Shown here one piece after another: positions 1-15,500 of a stretch of 64,000 nt of DNA. The notes beneath the pieces were generated by a model. It had not been told where the DNA came from, made no database searches, and saw nothing but the letters and a program-made list of their open reading frames with translations. A program made the translations under genes and the position numbers. Where the stretch lies: NCBI GenBank assembly GCA_935421135.1, contig OW285190.1, positions 17,122,501-17,186,500 on the forward strand. The letters are read 5' to 3'. Source of the stretch: Bugulina stolonifera (taxonomy: Eukaryota; Bryozoa; Gymnolaemata; Cheilostomatida; Bugulidae). Position 1 is the stretch's first letter. Each line of letters starts with the position of its first letter.

Positions 1-275
1 ACAGCACTGGGCATCATAGAGTATAACTGGATAAAGTAAATAGCATGGTTAGTATTTGTGTAGGTTAGTATTAGTAACCTAACTAGTATTCGACTTAAAT
101 TACAGATAGATAATCTGAATAATACAAACCAGGGTAAATAAAAGTTTTAGATTTTCTCAATCCGTGTATTGAAAGTTACACAAAACATTATTCAAAAGAT
201 ACTAAAGAATCATAGAGCATAACTAATCATTTTATTCAAGTAAATGTTCTCCACTGTGCAGGCTAAAAGCTTTTA

Positions 276-418
276 GTTAAATTCAACAAGGAAGTTTATA
301 TAGATTGCTATGCATACTGGGATATGTGTGTGTATGGAGGCCACTGTTTTATCAATGATAAGGTGATAACGCAGTGCCATATTAAGCTCAGTGAAAGGGG
401 AAGTAGTCACATATTAGT
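276..418 (+). promoter_or_regulatory. Promoter-proximal block of gene A shared with gene B
   Basis: Two stretches are conserved upstream of both signal exons: one with ATTCAACAAGGAAGTTTATA (281-300; related to about 24130-24164) and one at 391-418 with GGGGAAGTAGTCACATATTAG (related to 24272-24300). Both contain GGAAGT or GGAAGTA, the core of ETS-family sites. Conservation is visible; regulatory function is inferred. Confidence 0.4.
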
Positions 419-501
419 CTGTCAGCTCAACCATTTGCTCTTAACTGTACAATAGTATTAGTATGCAATCTTGAATGATAAGGTACTACCAGTTTAGACA
501 G

Positions 502-568
502 ATGATGTGTAAATACTATCAGGCACTCTTTGGAGGTTTGCTGATGTTAATACTTCTGGTTCATGAAG
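502..568 (+). CDS. Gene A exon 1: signal peptide
   Basis: The start ATG (502; a second ATG follows at 505) opens 22 codons: a short polar start, then a hydrophobic core (LFGGLLMLILLV), then one base of the next codon. The matching exon of gene B at 24408 has the same length class and phase. The donor reads AAG|GCAAGT, a GC donor, where gene B has GT. A secretory signal is the obvious role; the 5' UTR is undefined. Confidence 0.75.
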
Positions 569-3500
569 GCAAGTTACTTTAATCTATAGTGTTAACATAG
601 ATGTTGTATCTTCACTCTCAGCAGAATGGGCAAACAATGTATACTAATAGACTACATTTTTAGTGTTGTCCAGTTCAGTTGCACTTTTATGTTTGTATGA
701 AGAGACATTAGGAAATAGTAGTTTAACCCATCTCATTATACAAGAAAAATCTAACTGTAAAACTGTACACCATAATGTTCTCGGTGCTAATTTTTCTTGC
801 CGTTTTTGGTAAACATGAGAAAATTTTTAATAGTGATCTCATTCTCTTATCCCTTAAATTGAAACTAGCACACTCACTCCTTGTAAAGTCTCACTATCGG
901 AACTCTTCCTAACAGGTCGAGTGTGAATAACGAGAAATTTAAGACTAAAACTGAAATAGAGAAACTTTAGCTACAGTTGGGAGTATTAGGATTGCTGTGA
1001 TTCCTGTCTTGCGGTGCCACATTTTACATTTCTCATACAGGATATTGTGGGTTGTGTTTCTATTATGGTTTTCACAGGGCAGCCGTAAGCTACGTGTAAA
1101 TGGCTTCACAACTTCAGTTTGAATGACGTAGAACTATTTGATTATAGTCACCCTAATGTCTTTGATGTTGAAAAGGAAAAATACTTGCACATGCTCAGTT
1201 ATTAACTTAATGGACCACAAAATAGAATAATATGATAGATGGAGATAATTTCACTGGTTCTCTCCAAATAGATGTATTATTGTGTGTTCTTCTGAGGAAC
1301 ATTTTATTCTGTGTCAAGAAATGTGCTAAAACAATTTAAAACCATTTCACCCTTCCTACCTACCAGCATTTCTCTATATTATTGCAGAAATTGTAAAGTT
1401 CTCTGTAGAATCCATAAGCCTTTCATTACTGTTTCGTATGTGATCACCAAAATTCCCAACATAACAGGAATATATCACATACCTACATGTACATCATACT
1501 ATAGTTGTTCAATTCCCTTTCAGCAAAGCATACTGGACTGGACTGGATCAATATTATAAACACAGTGTCTATTGCAGTACCACCAACATTCTAGTATTAT
1601 TATGCAAGTAAGCAGCAAGACTAGTAATACAAAATTATATTTGCAGGTAAGACAACTCCTACCAACATAGCTCTGGATAAAGCTACAGAATCATCTAGTC
1701 CTAGTTACCGCTAGAGAACCTCCTAGAGAACCCACTCAGTTACCTCCCTCAGCATAGTTGATGGAGTGAGAGTGGTGTGTCACATCAGACCTACAACAAC
1801 CCATATACATATTACCTACATACATATAATATATCCTACACACACCTGGATCACCTCACCTGGGTTCCATCACAATAGAATGACCTATTCAAAATGGAAA
1901 TGTTGCAAAGCATTAGAAAAGTAGAATGCTTTCACTAATTTTGTACTCTAAGATTAATCAATGCCATTCTTTGGTTAAACTGAAGGCACAATATTTTTTA
2001 ACCCTTTCCTCAAACGTTGTTTGGTTAACGTCTGTGATCATGCATTTAACTAACTGTTTCAGGTAGAACATCTCCTACTAACATAGCTAAAGGTAAAGAC
2101 ACAGCATCATCCAGTCCTAGTGTACATGGTAGGAATCCTTCTGTAGTAGTAGATGGTGTGACTGAAGACTCTTCAATTGGTGCTGGAAGCCCAATCAACT
2201 GTGCTGACTGTTTCTACATAGGAGTATCAGCATCACCTCATCACTGGAGGGTAGATCTTGGGAGTCAATACTTTATAACAGACGTTAAAGTGTACACTGG
2301 TGAGTAGCTATGAAATTTAGACCAGTCATGATTGAATAACATACACATCTACTTTTACGCCAGATTTTTTCCATTACATGTACATAACTTGTGTCTTTAA
2401 GTACATGCTTGTGTATTGGTTAGTACTAGATAGGCACATACCAGTACATGTGCTACAACATATCACTTGCTGCAGAATAATACCAATATAATACACAAAG
2501 GCTTAAGTTAAACCATGGGTCGTTTCATTTAACCTGCTGTGGATAAGAACAAGCCTGGAGTTATTAATCAGTACTTTAGGATAGAAGTTGCCACCTCAGT
2601 GCATGTATCAAGATATTGAGGTGAATAGAACGAACAGAGTTCAATTTTATTTTATGCACGCAGATTGTAGTATGCTACTCTCCAATTGTCTTTGCGAATT
2701 TTATTACACGGAGATTCCAAACTGAACTAATTAACTAACATGTTGCTGAAAACACTAAAGAATGTAATTGGGACACCATGGAATCAAAGCAGCGGCCTTG
2801 ATGATTATTATGTGATGGATTTCTCTCTTCAGCAACTTCATTACTTATAAAAAAGATTTTAATGATATACATTGTACTTATCTAAATTGTTTGCTGCTTA
2901 ATTATAAGTATTATCTTTGCAGGTAAAATAAGTTTGTAGCCTTACATAATTTACCACTGTTGTAGGTAAGTCTGGATACACAATGTCAGGCGCAAGTATC
3001 TCAACAAGGGGAGATGAGTCACCATTGGTAGATCTATCAGTTCATCCAGACCAGTGGAATCATATATACTCTGGTAGTATCAGTGGAGAGTTTACTAAGA
3101 CACTAAACACTGCTGTGTATGCTAGACATGTAGCAGTACGTGTACCACTAAGTAGACAGCTAGTACTGACAGAGGTGGAGGTCTATGGATATGGTATGTT
3201 GTAGTTCAAAGTAGAATAGCTGGATGTTTATTTCTCAAACCCTTCATGCTCTGAGATATTGGTCCAAATATTTGGAGCAGGTAATCCTCTCACACCAAAT
3301 AGAAGACTTTGTTCTTACCCATTCTATATCACTTAGCACTGTGTAGTTACAGCGTAGATACACAGTGGTAACAATCTTGCTGTAGACTATGCCAATTCGT
3401 TTCATAGCAGAAAATGTGGTTTTTATTAATAATATATTGCTTGTAGCTCCTGCTAACTTCAAGCCGACTAATCTATGGATAACTCAAGTTACATCCAACT

Positions 3501-6500
3501 GCATTACACTGAGATGGAATCATCCACATGATATTAAGACTGAGTACCAGGTATTTTGTTATAATATAATTACACTGTATACTTATAATATACATGCATC
3601 ATGCATTCAACTACAAGTGGAGCCTCAGACCTTTTGTTAATCTCAAGCTACATTAAATCTGTACGTTTTGTCAAACACATTCAGCTCATGTGATAAGTGT
3701 ACTGTGGAAGCATACAGCATACCTCCATCATTTTATCACCACCAATACAGACTAAATGCAAATGTAGACAGCGGTTGCCAATTATAAATTCATCCATTGC
3801 TTCAGAATCGAGTTCAAACTCTCCCTCCCCCATCGCTACTTTTGACCTGCTAAATGGCTTAAACAAAGATGCTGTAAAGTTTGCAAGTTAGCTATTCACA
3901 ATGTTTTGAATGAGTGCCTTGTCGTAGGGGTGTGGTATGTAGTATACTTACTTTTATCTCCAATACTTACAGTATAAATGTGGGAACACAGCTTGGAAAT
4001 ATCTGAAGAGTACTACCAGAGCTACAGCTTGTGATGTAACACCAGTTGTTGGTATAATATGTAGAGTTAGAGTTAAAGATGTGGCTCAGACTGAAATATC
4101 TAAAGATATTCCATGCCTAAGTAGGTTTCAGTTTAACATCTAGCAGTTTAGAATAGAAAATTGTTTTGTTTATGTATACAGTGGAACTTGCTTAATTCAA
4201 ACCCCAAGGAACCACCATAATTGGTTTGAATTAGGCCGGTTTTGAACTACGTGATCCTTTATTTTATATAATCACATGCATCACATGTACAGGACAACAG
4301 TATAAAAACGCATTTAGCTAAGGAGCAGTAAAGCAATCAGTGGGTTTTCCCAGCTTCACTTGAGCAGAAACTTATTGCAGTAGAAACTACTAATATTCTA
4401 ACAACTAGCAACTATTATTAGGTAACTAATGCTGGCTGCAACAGTATTATCAGTGATTATTATAGTATGAGCCTAAACCGCGTGGAGTTTGAATTACAGG
4501 TAGCAAGTATGAATTATTTGAAGCCATTTATATTGTGCTCAGCAGGGACCAAGACTAAGATTTTGAACTAACCAAGTTTTTTAATTATCCGAGGTCGAAT
4601 TAAGCAAGTTCCACTGTGTTTGAAGAAATAAAAGGTGTCGGTTTCTAAATGAAGGTGTCAACACCTCCTAGCCAACCATGAGTTCGTAATTACTCAACAA
4701 AGAAAATTGAAAAATCATGCATAAGAACTACAGTGATATAAAATATGTAAAAATAGCCAGCCCCATAATAAACACAGTGTGTGGTGAGTCTGTACCTTAA
4801 AAGTATTCTGAGAAAGATTCCTTAGGTATCAAACCAACTGTTGAATAGCCGGGATTGTAAATGTCAGTAACTTACTTAGTCTTAGCAGCTCGTGAACATG
4901 CCTTCACTCACCTGAGTTCATGAAGATAAGGTCTGTGTAGTCAACTCCAAATCCTGTTAGTAGCTACAGGAAGTCTCTTTCTCATGAATCTCTAGTTGTT
5001 AGCCAATTAGTATGCAGTTCCTATGAGATGGGCAGGCCTCTAAAAGTCGTGTGGTAGTAATGCACTATATAACATCGCTTTCAATTTCAACAATGTATAA
5101 AGCTATATAGCTGTTTTTTTTTAATATCGGATATGCATTGAAATTTACCAGTTGCTAATAAGCTACAAATTTGTCGTATTGTTTTGATTGTTCATAATGC
5201 ATTGTATGATTTGCTGTTTTTTGGCATTAGAAAGATACAATTGATAATTTGGATAATTGGATAATTTATAGTTCAGATGTACATGTACATGTATATGGGA
5301 TAATTTAAAGCTGTAGTGGACAATCATGAGTTATTATCATGGGGCTACTAATTCTCTTATCTGTTGTTGTCATACCACATTGTTATTGTAGGTACACCCA
5401 ATTATACAGTTTGATGTTTCATTAAACTGTTACCACACTCTTTTAGCGAATCATGTATGCAATACATACAGTATACAATATTATGTATTATGACATGTTT
5501 GTAGGTAGAACATCTCCTACAAACATAGCTAGAGGTAAAAATACAGCAGCATCATCCAGTCCTAGTTACCATGGTAGGAATCCTTCTATAGCAGTAGATG
5601 GTGTGACTGAAGACTCGTCAATTCAATCTGAAATGAAATGTGCTGACTGTTTCTACATAGGAGTATCAGCATCAGCTCATTACTGGAGGGTAGATCTTGG
5701 GAATCAATACTTTATTACACAAGTTAAACTATACACAGGTAGGTTAATAATGTACGGTAGTACTAGACGCATTTCTAGGATTTTGCTCTCTTTATTTTGA
5801 TACTACATGTAGTCCTAGTATACATTTTTTCTTCTTCTGAAGTTACTAGGACCAGTATTGAAACATAAGGAATAAAATAATGATAAGATGCTTCTAGTAT
5901 TACTGTATATCATATTATGTGAATACAATGGTAGGTTGTGTTAGTATAATAAATGTAGTAGTCTATATATGTACCCGCATATGTACATGTATGTGTTGTT
6001 AGAGTAAAAAATTCTTGTTCCAACTACACTATTGCTTTGTAAAGATAACAATACAGCATGGTGTATATAGCTGTGTAAGACTGTTAAATTTGACCTACAA
6101 GTTAACAAATAATTGCTACAATCCTGCCTTTTCCCAGAGTAGCCTACCTATCAAAATCGCAGTGTAGCAATATTCTATGAGATTAATATTCAAACAACTG
6201 GTACTAAACTAATAATGCATTTATATTCCTCCTGAGCTACGTTGTGTCACCAAACCCTGTAATGAACAGTACTAAAATACTTACAGCTCCATTGGCAAGA
6301 CTATCTTTGACAGTAATAGCTCAAATATGTTTTTTTTGCTGGAAAAGTGCTTGAAGTTGCCCTGACAGATGATCAGCTAATATATTTGAATGTAGAGATT
6401 GTGTTGGTTTCAATGTTCTAAAAGTTTATTAGCTTTGTAGAATGCTAAATTAAACCAGTCACAGAAAGTGTCACAAGAAGATTTAACAGAACTTTAGACT

Positions 6501-9500
6501 AATTAATATTGAAATAACAGACTGACATGATTGTGATTATTTCAGTAAATTTCCATACTTTCCTTTTCTGTAGCAAAATTAAGTGTATGATGCAAGATGT
6601 CTGTCATGTTGAAGACTGCATCTGTTGTTTTATGCAATTTTATTTTAGGTAAAATATCATACACTATGTCAGATACTACTATCCTAACAAGGGGAGATGA
6701 GTCACCATTTGTAGATCCATCAGTTCATCCAGACCAGTGAAATCATATATACTCTGGTAGTATCAGTGGAGAGTTTACTAAGACACTAAACACTGTTGTG
6801 TATGCTAGACATGTAGCAGTACGTGTACCACTAAGTAGACAGCTAGTACTGACAGAAGTGGAGGTCTATGGATATGGTAAGTCAGATAAAATAATAGTAG
6901 TGAAACCATAACTGTACTTACCAGTGTATTTCCAAATATTTTGAAGTTATTACTCTGGTGAAACTGTTACATGGCTTGCCTACAAATAGTGTAATAATAG
7001 GAATGCACCAACGGAAAAACATTTTAGCACGAACCATACTGTGGGTTGTATTATTGGGTTTAGATAAATGTCCTGTTCAATGTCAAAGAACAACAATAGA
7101 GCTACATGTACATGTATACCAACAGGCTAGTTTCAGTTTGAGTGAACAACACTTAGATTATTACACCGAATCTTCCACAAATTTACATTATAAAAACTGT
7201 CTCTGCATTTATTAGTGCAACCAATTACAGTAACTTTATTATTTTAAGGATTTGAAGATAATTATATACACAGTCATTTTCAGGCCAACTTTGATTAACA
7301 GGTGTGCTATTATGTACATTGTACATCAATATCCAACAATATATTATATGTACATTTATATGCATGCAAACATACATTTTTGATATTTTTCAGTCTATCC
7401 AGGGCTTCAGCCTGCAGGAATTTCTGTTGGTTCTCCGACCAAGACACAGCATGCTGGCAGATGGAGATACAGATACTCAGTCACATGGAATGAAAATGCA
7501 TGTTTAAAATAATTTTTATTTAATCAGAAAATCTATGCAGAATTGAATTAGTGCACTAGTAATAAACAACATGTTTTGCAATGTCGTTACTGTATTTACA
7601 CACAGTCCTATTCATGTGGAAGAAAGATTGCTAGTGTTCAATACAGCTTGACGATACCATTTTGTGCTTTAACCAACATTATTTACATGTAGACATTTAA
7701 ACATATGCATATTCCCATTAATATTATATTAAATCAATATATATTTATATATATATATAGAATTATGAATATTTAGGTTCCTCCATCCTATTCGGCATGC
7801 CTTCACTCCACAAACCCCTACAGAGTAAAGGTTGACTTATATAGCCCTGTAGACCACAATACAAACAGTTGGACTCTGTACGGAGATAGCGGTGATGAGA
7901 TAACTATAAGAGTCTGGGCGAGAAATAAAGATGGAGGTGTTTCCACACCTGCTATAATGAATCTAACAGTTCCTGTTGGTTTGCGTAAGTTCTGTCTATG
8001 TAGATTATCACCTGAGATATTCGCATCATACATGTACACAGTGAGTGTATTGAATACTAAAAACAGATATTTGTTACTAAAACTACAATGAATTGTTTGT
8101 TAATACCGCCTAACTTCTGTTATATGACATTGTTATACCATCTGAGATAAACCTTCGAAGTATGCAAACCTCTGTCAACTATTGAAAATCTGAGCCTAGA
8201 CTTAGTTCACCGTGTATGCCAGTAAAATGATAATTATTAAATGATTGTGTAGTAATAATCAATTGTATGCTACTGTAAATAGCAAGAAAAAATTATTTTC
8301 ATTAATAATTGTACCAACGGATCTATACAGTAGCATTTATATTAAATGCAATGATTTGGTGTTGCACTACAATATACAGGTAGATGTAGGTTTACCAGAA
8401 GTTGAGACATGTTACAAATTTTGTGGAGCTAAACAATCTTTTATTCAGTATTTGCAAAACAACCAATAATGTTAAAAATTTTAAATGGAATTAAAATAAT
8501 TCTTTTTCTCAAACTTACCAAAGACATCTAAAAATCACTAGATACCGGCCTAAGGTTTCGCCATCTAGACCAAAGCACACACACTTACAATGGACACGTA
8601 CCTATACCTACTTGCCATTTGTTTACATCAGTGAATGGTTGGCTATAAATTATTATGTACACTGTAGCTTCTATATATGCTGAGGTTGTTCAAGGTCTGC
8701 CGATAAACATAAAGCCTGGTCAGGCGACCTCTCATCTTCTCGGAGTTGTGTGTTAGTTATAATTGTTTTCTCAGCGTACTGTGGCAATTACTGTTCACAC
8801 AAAGCCAAACAATATTATTATACATGTACTTTAGTATAAACCTACTTTCAATTACTTACAATGTTTTTCCTGTTTTTCTTCAGCTCCTCAAGTGGCACCA
8901 AGAAACTTCCAACTAACAGCTGTATCTCCACGCTGTGTTAGTCTAAGTTGGGACCCTGTACAGTATCCTAATGGACCTGAGAGTGGGATCACATATCAGG
9001 TTAGAGTAGTGTTCTGCTCCACGCATCTGTGTCTACATTATAAAAGCTTACACCATGTAAACTATTTCTAATAATGTTAATAAAGATATATAATAGTAAC
9101 AACTTATTGTTAAATGTGACAGCGAAAATGATGAGATGGGAATCCAATAATCTGTAGGCTGAAACAGACTAGGAGGATAAGATTTTTTTCCCACAGAATA
9201 AAACAAAAACTAACGATAGTTAAGATGTGAATACAGTCTTCAGTCTAATGTTTGTCAACACAGCAAATTGCACAAAAGTGGAAAATGGAACTAGTAGAAA
9301 CTTGCTCACCAATCCGATGTGCTTTATCTTGGGTGAACAGGGCGTTCTTTGATGTCTTGTGGCTCCATGCAAATCAAAGCTTGAAAAACGCTGGTCTGGT
9401 TGAAACTTTAGTTTTGGCAGTGGTCATTAAGCTTCTTTGTAAGGCAGCATCTTGTTGTGCCTTAACGCTGCTGTCAGGTACACGTCACATTGGCACATCT

Positions 9501-12500
9501 TGGTATACGTATTCTACTTATCATGAACTATAATTTCTTTAGTAAATATAACCCACAGACTGTAGATATGCATTTGGAGGTCTATTTATACTGAAAGTTG
9601 ACTGCTTCAACATAGATGTAAATTATTTTTAGCTCTTTTCTTTTTGCCTTTACACTTCTATCACAATTTCCTATTACATTGTATATAAACCATTATAACA
9701 ACTGCAGCAATTGAGTGGCTACATACTCATAGTGCACAACATGTAAGTTATAGCTGAACATGTTTAAGCCTGTTAAATCAGTAACCTCTGTAGCTGTTAA
9801 ATAGTGTAGGAGGTAAAGCATGTTTTTTTCACATGTATAGTAGTGTAGTGAGGGTCTTGTATACTGTAAAATGGATATTAATGCACTGTGCATAAAATGT
9901 ATGTTTTAGTACAACTGTCAGTCAGAGGGATGGAAGAGCATACCAGAGAACAAGATGGTCTGTGGATATTCCTCTAGCTTTCTGGTCAATTGCAAGATTA
10001 GAGCTAGAAGAGGAAGTAACAGTGCTGGTAATAGAAACAGTGAAGAGACTGGCATAAAGAGAGTCACTACTTGTAATGGTTAGATATTAGCATCACAATA
10101 CATACAATGTACATTGTTCATCAATATGCATGTAGATGTGAGATTGTAGGCAATTCATAAGACCGTCATACTGCGTCTAATATCTAGTGTATGTACTAGT
10201 CTCCTCTATTACTCGGCCAGAAACATCATATGATAGACTGTCCTGGGGCACTACAATCTACCATATTCACCTCATAAGCCTAAATTTATTTAGCCACAGG
10301 GATATCATTAAATATTCATATAAATAATATAACACATGTACTACTGACAGATCCATTTGATGCCTCTAGCATACAAATCAGTGCTCCTACAGAGAAATCA
10401 GATTCTGGGAGAAAGAGATGGAGATACTTGGTTTCATGGCAGGTACAGTAACATAGATCAATATATCAGTGCTTAAAAGCACAGATTTAATATAACTTGT
10501 AATGATGTACAGCTCATTCTGCTTGTACATTTCTGTGAACATGTAATTATTGTCATTAGATACAGTATAACACTGTATCGAGTTACATTGAGTTACTCAG
10601 TGCAATCATATCGTCTTTAGTAGGCAACAGAAAAATATGAAATAAGGATAATATGTTTTATAGACTACAGAATTCTGGGAGTGGCCACTAATAGTCGCTG
10701 TGTGAATTATATTCTGACAGTATTTACTCCGCTCAGTAGCTATTTGCACTAGATGCATTAGAACTTATCTTCTCTCTGCTCATCCTTGAAGCATGATGAA
10801 AAATATAACATGTGTAGAATGTACTTATTCCTTCAGGTGCGTTCTGGCTACAACTGTGAAACGTCTTCACCAAAGTATAAACTAGAAATAGATGGAAATA
10901 CAAAACTCAGTGACTCTGCACAGACTAGCTACTTCTTCTATACAGATGGATATGTTCGTGTTTCTGTTAAACTCTGGTTAATATATGTGACTGGAGAGTT
11001 ATCTACTTCTGCTACCAAGCCTTTTACTACACATACAGGATTACGTGAGTTTCTAAATACTACAGAGTAGATCAGAGTTTTACTTAACATAATTTTTATT
11101 TTTTCTGCATATATTTTGACATCTGAGTAAATAAATGGTAAAAAAGCCTAGAGACTACGCTGATACATTGGATAGATGAAAGAATGCATTTACATAAGAT
11201 TTAATGTCAAAGCATCAAAGTGTTAAAGAGATAAAGCAAGCTTGTACTTGCACTTGTATTTGAATTTTCCAGTGTAGGAATTGGCACTTTACATGTGTTT
11301 TGCTCAATTATAGGTACAATACAGCTCTGCCTGTCTGTTAATTTTTTATTTACATGGTTTATTTATAAGCTCCTCAAGTGGCACCAAGAAACTTCCAACT
11401 AACAGCTGTATCTTCATACTGTGTTAGTCTAAGTTGGGATCCTGTATGGTATCCTAATGGACCAGAAAATGAGATTTTATACCAAGTGAGTAACTCTTTT
11501 GATGGATGTTAGACAATCTGTACATTTATCTGCAGTTCAAATTTTGAGCTGCACATTGCCAAGTTCACAGACACGGCTTCAACCCTTGAAATTTAGTAAC
11601 AGAAAAATATTTCATTATTATGTTTATCAACAGGCCTTATCATAATTTCGAAGAACTAAATATCCATTGATGGTTGTTTTGCTATAATAGTGTTATTATT
11701 ATGTAAGATTCAATTCACAGCTCAAGGCTGGTTGTTAGGTGTGGGTGGGTCTGTAGTGCAGCTCTTCACCGAGTAGCTTCAAGCTGTAGAACTCTGGAAA
11801 TTATATAACTAGTTCCAAGTAGAGATGATTTCTGTAGGTTTTGCCCATTTAAGCTCTCAGAGATGACCGCCCATTTACACTTTTCATAAGGGTTTTCCTC
11901 ACATCTTTTAAGGTTGGTAGTGAGTGTGCTCTAGCTGTTATGATTGTGAATATTGTCATTATTTTTATGTCCATGCTTAGTTTTTTGAGATGCATTTCTA
12001 TTACCATTATTTTAGCATCATGGCAGAAAATATCTGCTAACCCTTTACTGTAACTCCATAACGCAATGTATAGTGCGAGTAATATGAGTAAAACACCTGA
12101 CTGACTTTCACCACCTCTATGTATATGAGCATGTAAATGCTGAGACTTATTAAACAATTAATTCACTCATACAATATTCTTGGGCTGCTTTCTTCATTGA
12201 TTTGGTGGAGTAGCCTGATAAGCATACTGTACGCTGGGTATATGAAACGCTTATAAAAGATAACGATTTTGGTGAAAATGGGTTTGAGAAAGGCATAACG
12301 TGATTTTAATTTAACGAACCCACCAAAAATCTATTTCAATTTAACAACTACAACTACGCTATCAGATCAGCAGGGTTTCACGCAAAAACTAACCACTGTA
12401 ATAATCAGCTGTGGTAATTAATATTTCACTAATGAAAACAACATGTGAATATCTAATAGTTTAATAATACATATTATATTTTAACAAGTTTGTTCTACTC

Positions 12501-15500
12501 GTTAAAACGTTAAATTAAAATCGCGCGAATGAAGCCCAGTGTACAGTATTATGCCTTTTCTTTATAGATGAGATGTAAAGACAACACTTGGTCACATATC
12601 CCTCCATCTAAAAGAGTGTGTGGATACAGACCATATGAGTTAGCTAGATGTGAGATCAGAGCTAGAAGAGGGAGTAACAGTGATGATAACAGAAACAGTG
12701 AGACAGCTGAGAGTAGGGTGAGAACCTACTGTGGCGGTGAGTCATACAAAATTTAATCACTATTGCAACTAAGTTATACAAGTACTTTTGGCTGGCTTTC
12801 AATAAAAGCTAAATATAATAATTTTTGTTCAGTTCCAACAACACCAGAAGTAGCAGTAACAGAAGAGATAATGAACATGATGGAGAGAGACAGGATCAAA
12901 CTGGGCATCACTTGGAAGGTATGATTTGATAGGCCAGTCAAGATGAACACCTAAGAAGAGAAATTTTGCAAATTAAAAAAATTTTTGAAATTTTGAAATA
13001 TGCTAGGGAATAAAACATATTTGGGGTCCATAATATGGAACTTGTTTAGTGCTCTATTCCCACTTGTTTAGGCGATAGCCTAATGTAATATCCAAAACAA
13101 TGTTTAGACTGATTTGCCCTGTGTAGCACCATGTCAGAAATATTTTATTTCTATTTGATATCAATTAAGTTGCAACCGAAAAATAATAATTTTCTGTGCT
13201 CCTCCTTTTTTGCCAAAATAATTTATAATCTTTTTAATCTTTAAACTGAGTGATTTTATTTCAATATAAGTTGTGCTACTGTTTTCCAGGAATCAGAACC
13301 TGGTTGTGAATCTATCTTGTACTACAATCTGACTGTGGAGCTGAAAATAGAAGAGATATTTCATAACAAATATCTTCCAACTGATAAAAGAGAAGCAATA
13401 ATAGAAGATTTGGATCCATACACAAACTACACACTAATACTGATAGCTGTTAACAATGATATGAGGGCATCATCATCGGAGCCAAGTAATATTCTTACAC
13501 CAGAGTTAGGTAAGAGTTCTTTGGCAATGTGGTCAGAAAACATATTCCTACCTCCACTCTATTGCAGGCGATGGACTGTTCACTAAATGGCAGTTTTACG
13601 TCATTAGTATATGGAAATTTCTATGAAATTATCAGTAATTTACTCTTAAGATAGTATAAATTTCTCTTATCCTTGTATGGGTCTAAACTGCTCATTGGCT
13701 AACTCCCACAAAAGCAACGCCAAATTAGTAATCCATTTAGTGGCAGGTAAAGTTCCTGCTGCAAATACCAATAATCATAAATTGTGAAATTCATTCTAAT
13801 TACATAAAATGTTACATAATAAATTATAGCCATTTCTGACTGTAATTAATATAGTTTGTATTGTTTATTTTCATCTACATGATTGTATTCTTCAGCTCCG
13901 TACAGTGGACCAGGATTGGAGCTAGAGTTCAACTCATCCTGTGTCTTCTCTTACATTAAAGAGCCAGCAGAACCAAATGGTGTCATTACTCACTACCAGG
14001 TAATCTTCTGGGTGACACTCCTTCACCCATTTCAAACTTCATAAGAGACCTTAAACTGAAGGCAAAAATAATATTGCTATTAAATTGCTATAAATTTGAG
14101 TTTAGCCAATATTTGGTAAGCTATTTCTGTAAAAATCATATCAGAGACAAAACATTATGAAATGATGGTGAAAAGTAATATGGAACCCATGCTACATTTG
14201 GAATATGGAACCCATGCTACATTTGGAATATGGAACCCATGCTACATTTGGAATATGGAACCCATGCTACATTTGAGTACAGCTCAGATGCACACCCTCG
14301 ACACGTCTTGTTTCTTTCTTGTTTTCTAATTTTAGGTTTCCTGCAACTACACAACCTCTGAAACAAGTTCTTATACCAATGTCTCAGTAACAGAAGTACA
14401 ACCTCACACTGTCTGTGGATTCAGATCAGCTGAGAAGATAGAATGTAGAGTAAAAGCTGTTAATATTGCTGGAGAGAGTCCTGTCACATCAGTGACTGGA
14501 TATACACATGTTGAAGGTCTTATATTTATATAAATTATAGTTATTTCCACGTAAATATACATAGCACTCAACAAAATTAAAGTTGACAGGAAATGTTTGC
14601 TCTTGGATTTCTTAGTCTATCCTAATCAAGTCCTGACTCTAAGCAACAATTATCAATTTAATCAATATTATATTTACAGTTATGGGGTTTGAACCAGTCA
14701 GAATTAACAGAGTAGATACACAAACAGAGCTCACCATATATCCTGTAAAGATAGATGTAAGCATTGCTGAAATCAGGTAAAGCAACACAGTGTTAACAGG
14801 GGCGCATTTTAAGGGGCGGCAGGGAGGCACTGCCGCCTCTATTGCCAAAATAAAGTGGCCTAAAAACACTAGTTTTGAAAATTTGGCATTTTCCCCCTTA
14901 ATATTTGCTTCATTTCCGGTTTGCGACCGAAGGTTAGCACTCTAGTTATAACTCTATGGCGTTATCATTCTGCTTATAACTCTATGGTGTTGCTGCGTAA
15001 CGATAACCAGTAATCCTGGAATAATGACTGCATTGCAAGTGAGACCCATAAAACTGTGTGCTCTGCTAAAAGGCTTCATGACTATGCCAAGGTTAAAGAC
15101 TTGCGGTCTTGTGAATGAATGAATAAATATTTTTTATGAATAGTTATGTATACCAAGGAAAAATTATAAGTGCAAAAGTAAAAGTAGTGAGCAGTTGAAT
15201 TACTAATAGGTGAATCAATTTTTAAGTCACTGCTATCCACGAGGTTGTTTCTTCACTGTCACTGACTACGAGCAGATGCATGAAATTTAATTCCAATATT
15301 ATTTTGGCTTCTTTCAAATATTTGTGATTTATTCTTTTAATATAATTAAAAGTGTTTGCACTCATTTTAGTTATTCATTCTAGCCATTGTCACTCCACTG
15401 ACAGCTACTACTCTACTGCTACATTCACTACTAACAACTAAATATGTATTGTAAAGAAAAAACACTACTTTGAAAATAAAATAATATAATTATAATATAA

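Noticed and set aside
12568..12756. Possible translation start at ATG 12568 (and 54369)
   Set aside because: Both ATGs come directly after a splice acceptor and are internal residues of an FN3 exon.
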